Assembly (NCBI RefSeq): GCF_900090295.1
Contig: NZ_LT607753.1
Span: forward strand, 6,696,001-6,760,000
Origin: Micromonospora coxensis
GTDB lineage: Bacteria > Actinomycetota > Actinomycetes > Mycobacteriales > Micromonosporaceae
DNA: 64,000 nt
Reading direction: 5' to 3'
Positions within the stretch are counted from its first letter, which is position 1, and each line of letters starts with the position of its first letter. The position numbers and the translations under genes were made by a program. The notes below the pieces were generated by a model, which had not been told where the DNA came from, did no database searches, and saw only the letters and a list, made by a program, of their open reading frames with translations. Below, piece by piece: positions 60,681-64,000 of this stretch.

Positions 60681-61697
60681 ATGCGTACGGTGGCGGAACT
60701 GGAGGAGCGGCTCTCGCGCCCGCGGGACGTCCTGGTGGACGACCTGCGCAAGCTCGACGGCGACATCCTCATCCTCGGGGCGGGCGGGAAACTCGGCCCG
60801 AGCCTGGTGCGGCTGGCGCTGCGCGGCGTCGCCGAGGCGGGCACCGGCGCCCGGGTGATCGCGGTGTCCCGCTTCTCCGAACCCGGACTCGCCGACGCCC
60901 TGCGCGCCCAGGGCGCGGTGATCGTCGAGGCCGACGTCGCCGACGACGCCGCCCTGGCCGCCCTGCCCGACGCGGCGAACGTGCTCTTCCTCGTCGGGGC
61001 GAAGTTCGGCACCTCCGGCCGGGAGCACGCCACCTGGGCCACCAACGCCTACCTGCCCGGGCGCGTCGCACAGCGCTTCGCCGGCTCGCGCATCGTCGCG
61101 CTGAGCACCGGCAACGTCTACCCCCTGGTGCCGGTCACCACCGGCGGCTGCGTCGAGCAGACCCCGGTACAGCCCGTCGGCGAGTACGCCATGTCCTGCC
61201 TCGGCCGCGAACGCGTGCTGAGCCACTTCAGCGTGCGCGACGACACCCCGATGGCGCTGATCCGCCTCAACTACGCCGTCGAGATGCGCTACGGCGTCCT
61301 CGTCGACGTCGCCGCCGCGGTCCTGGGCGGACACCCGATCGACCTGACCATGGGGCACGCCAACATCGTCTGGCAGGGCTACGCCAACGAGGTCACCCTG
61401 CGCGCCCTGCACCACACGGCGACGCCGCCGTTCGTGTTGAACCTGACCGGCCCGGAGCTGGTCTCCATCCGCCAGGTCGCCACCGCCCTGGCCGCCCGGA
61501 TGGGCCGCGAGGCGCACCTCACCGGCACCGAGGCACCGACCGCGCTGCTGTCCAACGCCCAGCTCTGCCACCGGCTCTTCGGATACCCCGACGTGCCGGT
61601 CGCCGAGCTGATCGACCTGACGGCGCAGTGGGTCGCCGACGGCAATCCCCTGCTCGGCAAGCCGACCGGATTCCAGCGCCGCGACGGCAATTTCTAG
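60681..61697 (+). CDS. NAD-dependent epimerase/dehydratase-like protein lacking the catalytic lysine
   Basis: 338 aa from ATG 60681 (AGGAAGGGG 10 nt upstream; the GTG at 60672 is too close to it). ILILGAGGKLGPSLVRLAL is the SDR nucleotide motif and ALSTGNVYPL matches the Ser strand. The YxxxK catalytic motif reads YAMSC: Tyr is kept but Lys is Cys. That makes a normal SDR oxidoreductase reaction unlikely unless another residue replaces it. Followed 8 bp later by the aldolase gene. Confidence 0.8.
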   Translation: MRTVAELEERLSRPRDVLVDDLRKLDGDILILGAGGKLGPSLVRLALRGVAEAGTGARVIAVSRFSEPGLADALRAQGAVIVEADVADDAALAALPDAANVLFLVGAKFGTSGREHATWATNAYLPGRVAQRFAGSRIVALSTGNVYPLVPVTTGGCVEQTPVQPVGEYAMSCLGRERVLSHFSVRDDTPMALIRLNYAVEMRYGVLVDVAAAVLGGHPIDLTMGHANIVWQGYANEVTLRALHHTATPPFVLNLTGPELVSIRQVATALAARMGREAHLTGTEAPTALLSNAQLCHRLFGYPDVPVAELIDLTAQWVADGNPLLGKPTGFQRRDGNF

Positions 61698-61705
61698 GAG
61701 AGACC

Positions 61706-62761
61706 GTGTTGACCGCATCGGACACCCGACAGACCACCGCCCTGGCGCGGTTCGCGCGGGGCTGTGCCATTCCCGCCCACCCGCTCGCCCTCGACGCCGA
61801 GCGTCGCCTCGACGAGCGCCGGCAGCGGGCGCTGACCCGCTACTACCTCGCCTCCGGCGCCGGCGGCATCGCCGTCGGCGTGCACACCACCCAGTTCGCC
61901 ATCCACGACCCCAAGGTCGGTCTGCTCGCTCCCGTGCTGGAACTGGCCGCCGAGACCGCCGCCGGCTCCGAGGCCGTCATGGTCGCCGGCGCCTGCGGCG
62001 ACACCGCCCAGGCGGTCCGCGAGGCCGAACTCGCCGCCTCGCTCGGCTACCACCTGGTGCTGCTGTCGCCGTACGCCCCGCTGGACGAGGACGCCCTGAT
62101 CGAGCGGGCCCGCGCCGTCGGCGAGGTGCTGCCGGTCATCGGCTTCTACCTGCAACCCGCCGTCGGCGGTCGGCAACTGTCCCGCGGCTTCTGGGCGCGA
62201 CTGGCCGCGCTGGAGTCCGTGGTCGGCATCAAGGTGGCACCCTTCGACCGCTACCGGACCCTGGACGTGCTGCACGGCGTGTGCGCCGCCGGCCGCCAGG
62301 GCGACCTGGCCCTGTACACCGGCAACGACGACCACATCCTCGCCGACCTGGTCGCTCCGCACCGGGTGGTGGTGGACGGGCAGCCGGTGCAGGTGGAGTT
62401 CGTCGGCGGACTGCTCGGGCAGTGGGCCGTGTGGGCGCGCACCGCGGTGGGCCTGCTCGACGACGCCCGGGCCGCCCGCGGCGGCGACGACGCCGCGCTG
62501 CGCCGCCTGCTCACCCTGGACGGGCACCTCACCGACGCCAACGCCGCCATCTTCGACGCCGCGAACGGCTACCACGGTTGCATCCCCGGCATCCACGAGG
62601 TGCTGCGCCGCCAGGGGCTGCTGGCCGGCCGCTGGTGCCTCGACCCGGCCGAGGAGCTCTCGCCCGGCCAGCTCGCCGAACTCGACCGCGTCCACGCGGC
62701 GTACCCGCACCTGCGCGACGACGACTTCGTCGCCGAGCACCTGGACCAGTGGATGTCCTGA
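61706..62761 (+). CDS. DapA/NanA-family class I aldolase or lyase
   Basis: 351 aa from GTG 61706 with AGGAGA upstream. TIM-barrel DHDPS family: GAGGIAVGVHTTQ, SLGYHLVLLSPYAP, GFYLQPAVGG (position of the active Tyr), and the Schiff-base Lys in SVVGIKVAPFDR. The C-terminal 90 residues are longer than in DapA. Substrates of this family are 2-oxo acids (pyruvate-type cleavage), so with the dehydrogenases upstream it could cleave a 2-keto-3-deoxy acid; that is inference. Confidence 0.85.
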   Translation: MLTASDTRQTTALARFARGCAIPAHPLALDAERRLDERRQRALTRYYLASGAGGIAVGVHTTQFAIHDPKVGLLAPVLELAAETAAGSEAVMVAGACGDTAQAVREAELAASLGYHLVLLSPYAPLDEDALIERARAVGEVLPVIGFYLQPAVGGRQLSRGFWARLAALESVVGIKVAPFDRYRTLDVLHGVCAAGRQGDLALYTGNDDHILADLVAPHRVVVDGQPVQVEFVGGLLGQWAVWARTAVGLLDDARAARGGDDAALRRLLTLDGHLTDANAAIFDAANGYHGCIPGIHEVLRRQGLLAGRWCLDPAEELSPGQLAELDRVHAAYPHLRDDDFVAEHLDQWMS

Positions 62762-62770
62762 CCCTGCCGG

Positions 62771-62803
62771 GGCCGGCCCGCGCCACGGGGGCGCGGGCCG
62801 GCC
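62771..62803. terminator. Perfect 14-bp hairpin between convergent genes
   Basis: GGCCGGCCCGCGCC and its exact complement flank ACGGG. It lies between the aldolase stop and the end of the convergent regulator gene. Confidence 0.8.
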
Positions 62804-62805
62804 GG

Positions 62806-64000
62806 TCAGAGGGTCAGGCGGTACAGGGTCAGCGGGCGACCGCTGGTGCCGGAGGCCAGGTTGCCCAGCCGCTCGGCCAGACCCGCCAGCTCGAGGCGGT
62901 GCAGCATCCGGCGGGCCGTGCGCTGCTGCACGCTGAGATGCTCGGCCACCTCCCGGCTGGTCAGCGGCGTCTCACCGGCGGCGGCACGGACCTCGCGCAG
63001 CCGCAGCAGGGTCGGCACCGACAGGCCGACCCGCTGTGCGACAACCGCCAGATTGGCCTCGGCGGGCTGCGGCGGCGGCATCGTCGTCTCCAGCACGATG
63101 TCGGTGTCGCCGCGCAGCGACAGCACCGCCGTGGTGGGCCCGACCCGGCGGGCGCGGCTCAACGCGCGGCGGGCCAGGTTCTCCGCCTCCGCCGCGCTGC
63201 GGCCGAGCCCGAAGCCGATCTGCACCCGCTCGTGCCGGTCGGCGAGGCGGCGCAGCATCGGCAACGTGGTGAACCCCGCCGTGGCGTCGTGCAGCGGCCC
63301 GCGGGTGGTGACGATCAGGTAGGTGTCCGGTGCGAACCGCGCCAGCGTGGCACCGAGGGCGGCGACCTCCTTGAGCAGCCCGCCGTCGCCGTCGGAGAGG
63401 CTGGCCAGGCCGAGCGCGATCTGGGCGTCCTCCTGGGCCTGGCTGTCGGCGTGCAGCAGCACCTGGCGCAGCGCTGTACGCACCGAATGCGCCGACGGGG
63501 CGAGACGGTACGCCGGCATCTCGTGCCGCAGCACCTCGTAGACCGAACTGATGCAGGTGACGGCGACCCGGGCGCCGGCGCGGTGCTGACGGCGGTGGAA
63601 GGCCACCACGTCGTCGGAGCTGAGCTGACCCCGGTACGGCAGGCAGCGCACCTGGTCGACCGGCAGTCCCGCCTCCCCGAAGGTCGCCGCCACGTCCGCG
63701 CCGGTGACCGTGTCGATCGAGATGCGGGCCACGTCGTGCCCGTCGCGCAGCAGCCGCACCGTGGCCTGCAGCAGCGTCGCCCCGGTGTAGTCGACGAAGG
63801 CCGCCGGACGGTGCAGGACGTTCGCCCGCCGCGCCAGGGTGTAGGGCACCACACCGGTGAACAGCCACGCCTGCACGTGCGCGCCGTGGGCCTCCACCAG
63901 GGCCGGCGCCTGCGACTCGTGGTCGTAGTGCAGCCGCCGCACGGTGACACCCGGCTGCTCCTCGCAGGTGGCTGCCACGTCGTCGACCAGGTCGTGCGGT
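62806..64000 (-). CDS. Unusual transcriptional regulator: PrpR_N-like sensor, GGDEF-like domain, winged HTH (partial)
   Basis: About 398 residues are seen and the frame stays open to the right edge, so the true start is probably outside (a GTG at 63978 is the first possible internal start). The N-terminal part (AWLFTGVVPYTLARR; ARISIDTVTGADVAATFGEAG) resembles PrpR_N-type sensor domains. The middle (VQIGFGLGRSAAEAENLARRALSRAR) looks like a degenerate GGDEF domain without the GG(D/E)EF signature. The last about 75 residues are a winged HTH (LTSREVAEHLSVQQRTARRMLHRLE). It is a candidate regulator of the adjacent catabolic genes. Confidence 0.6.
   Translation of the reverse strand, partial: PHDLVDDVAATCEEQPGVTVRRLHYDHESQAPALVEAHGAHVQAWLFTGVVPYTLARRANVLHRPAAFVDYTGATLLQATVRLLRDGHDVARISIDTVTGADVAATFGEAGLPVDQVRCLPYRGQLSSDDVVAFHRRQHRAGARVAVTCISSVYEVLRHEMPAYRLAPSAHSVRTALRQVLLHADSQAQEDAQIALGLASLSDGDGGLLKEVAALGATLARFAPDTYLIVTTRGPLHDATAGFTTLPMLRRLADRHERVQIGFGLGRSAAEAENLARRALSRARRVGPTTAVLSLRGDTDIVLETTMPPPQPAEANLAVVAQRVGLSVPTLLRLREVRAAAGETPLTSREVAEHLSVQQRTARRMLHRLELAGLAERLGNLASGTSGRPLTLYRLTL

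Noticed and set aside
1..64000. CRISPR arrays or rRNA genes
   Set aside because: No regularly spaced identical repeats with unique spacers and no rRNA-like conserved stretches were seen.

Overview
The window comes from a high-GC actinomycete, most likely a member of the Micromonosporaceae. I judge this from the very high third-position GC, the frequent GTG starts, the many ATGA/TGATG start-stop overlaps, sugar ABC importers without their own ATPase, and the SARP, type VII and Tat-type proteins. No rRNA, intact tRNA or CRISPR array was seen.

Layout. (1) 1-9.5 kb, ordinary accessory genes: a partial zinc-ribbon sugar epimerase, a membrane cytochrome b/molybdopterin oxidoreductase fusion, a lipoprotein, a three-gene type VII secretion-type operon (YbaB-like, EspC-like, WXG100-like) without a toxin, and a GntR/YtrA-ABC exporter operon with an operator over its promoter. 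(2) 9.5-12.3 kb, a decayed island: an IS3 transposase tail joined to a headless surface-repeat protein, a SLATT-type two-TM protein, five phased 10-bp repeats, and a degenerate 3' piece of tRNA-Val(CAC) that looks like an attachment site. (3) 12.7-18.2 kb, a large SARP regulator (1087 aa) between an MFS exporter and a WrbA-type flavoprotein. Both flanking promoters carry three 6-7-bp boxes at exact 11-bp spacing, the classic SARP operator layout.

(4) 18.6-42.5 kb is the most interesting part: a compact biosynthetic gene cluster. A nearly gapless minus-strand operon encodes what looks like the shikimate-to-cyclohexanecarboxyl-CoA pathway: an EPSP-synthase-like domain fused to an acyl-CoA ligase, an acyl-CoA dehydrogenase, an OYE-type dienoyl-CoA reductase and a ChcA-like SDR. 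The same operon carries a discrete type I ketosynthase, a FabF-like ketosynthase, an InhA/FabI-like enoyl reductase, an ACP, a branched-chain aminotransferase, a hotdog thioesterase, a PaaA-like diiron protein, a radical SAM enzyme and a carrier-adenylation didomain. A divergent P450, two ABC exporter half-transporters and a condensation-domain protein complete the set. No multimodular PKS or NRPS is present, so the product cannot be read off from modules.

(5) 42.6-43.7 kb holds gene debris (barstar-like and aminoglycoside-phosphotransferase-like fragments). (6) 43.9-50.6 kb is a LacI-controlled glucan/oligosaccharide use locus: a debranching-type glycosidase divergent from a lacI gene, then a binding protein and two permeases. 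(7) 50.7-64 kb: a D-amino-acid-oxidase-like gene, then a second sugar-type catabolic region (Tat-exported beta-propeller, two Gfo/Idh/MocA dehydrogenases, binding protein plus two permeases, 2-hydroxyacid dehydrogenase, epimerase-like protein, DapA-family aldolase). Three of its promoters share an 18-bp dyad (TWWCGG-N6-CCGTWA), so they probably form one regulon. An unusual sensor/GGDEF-like/wHTH regulator runs off the right edge.

All assignments rest on reading motifs and on family knowledge. No database search was possible.
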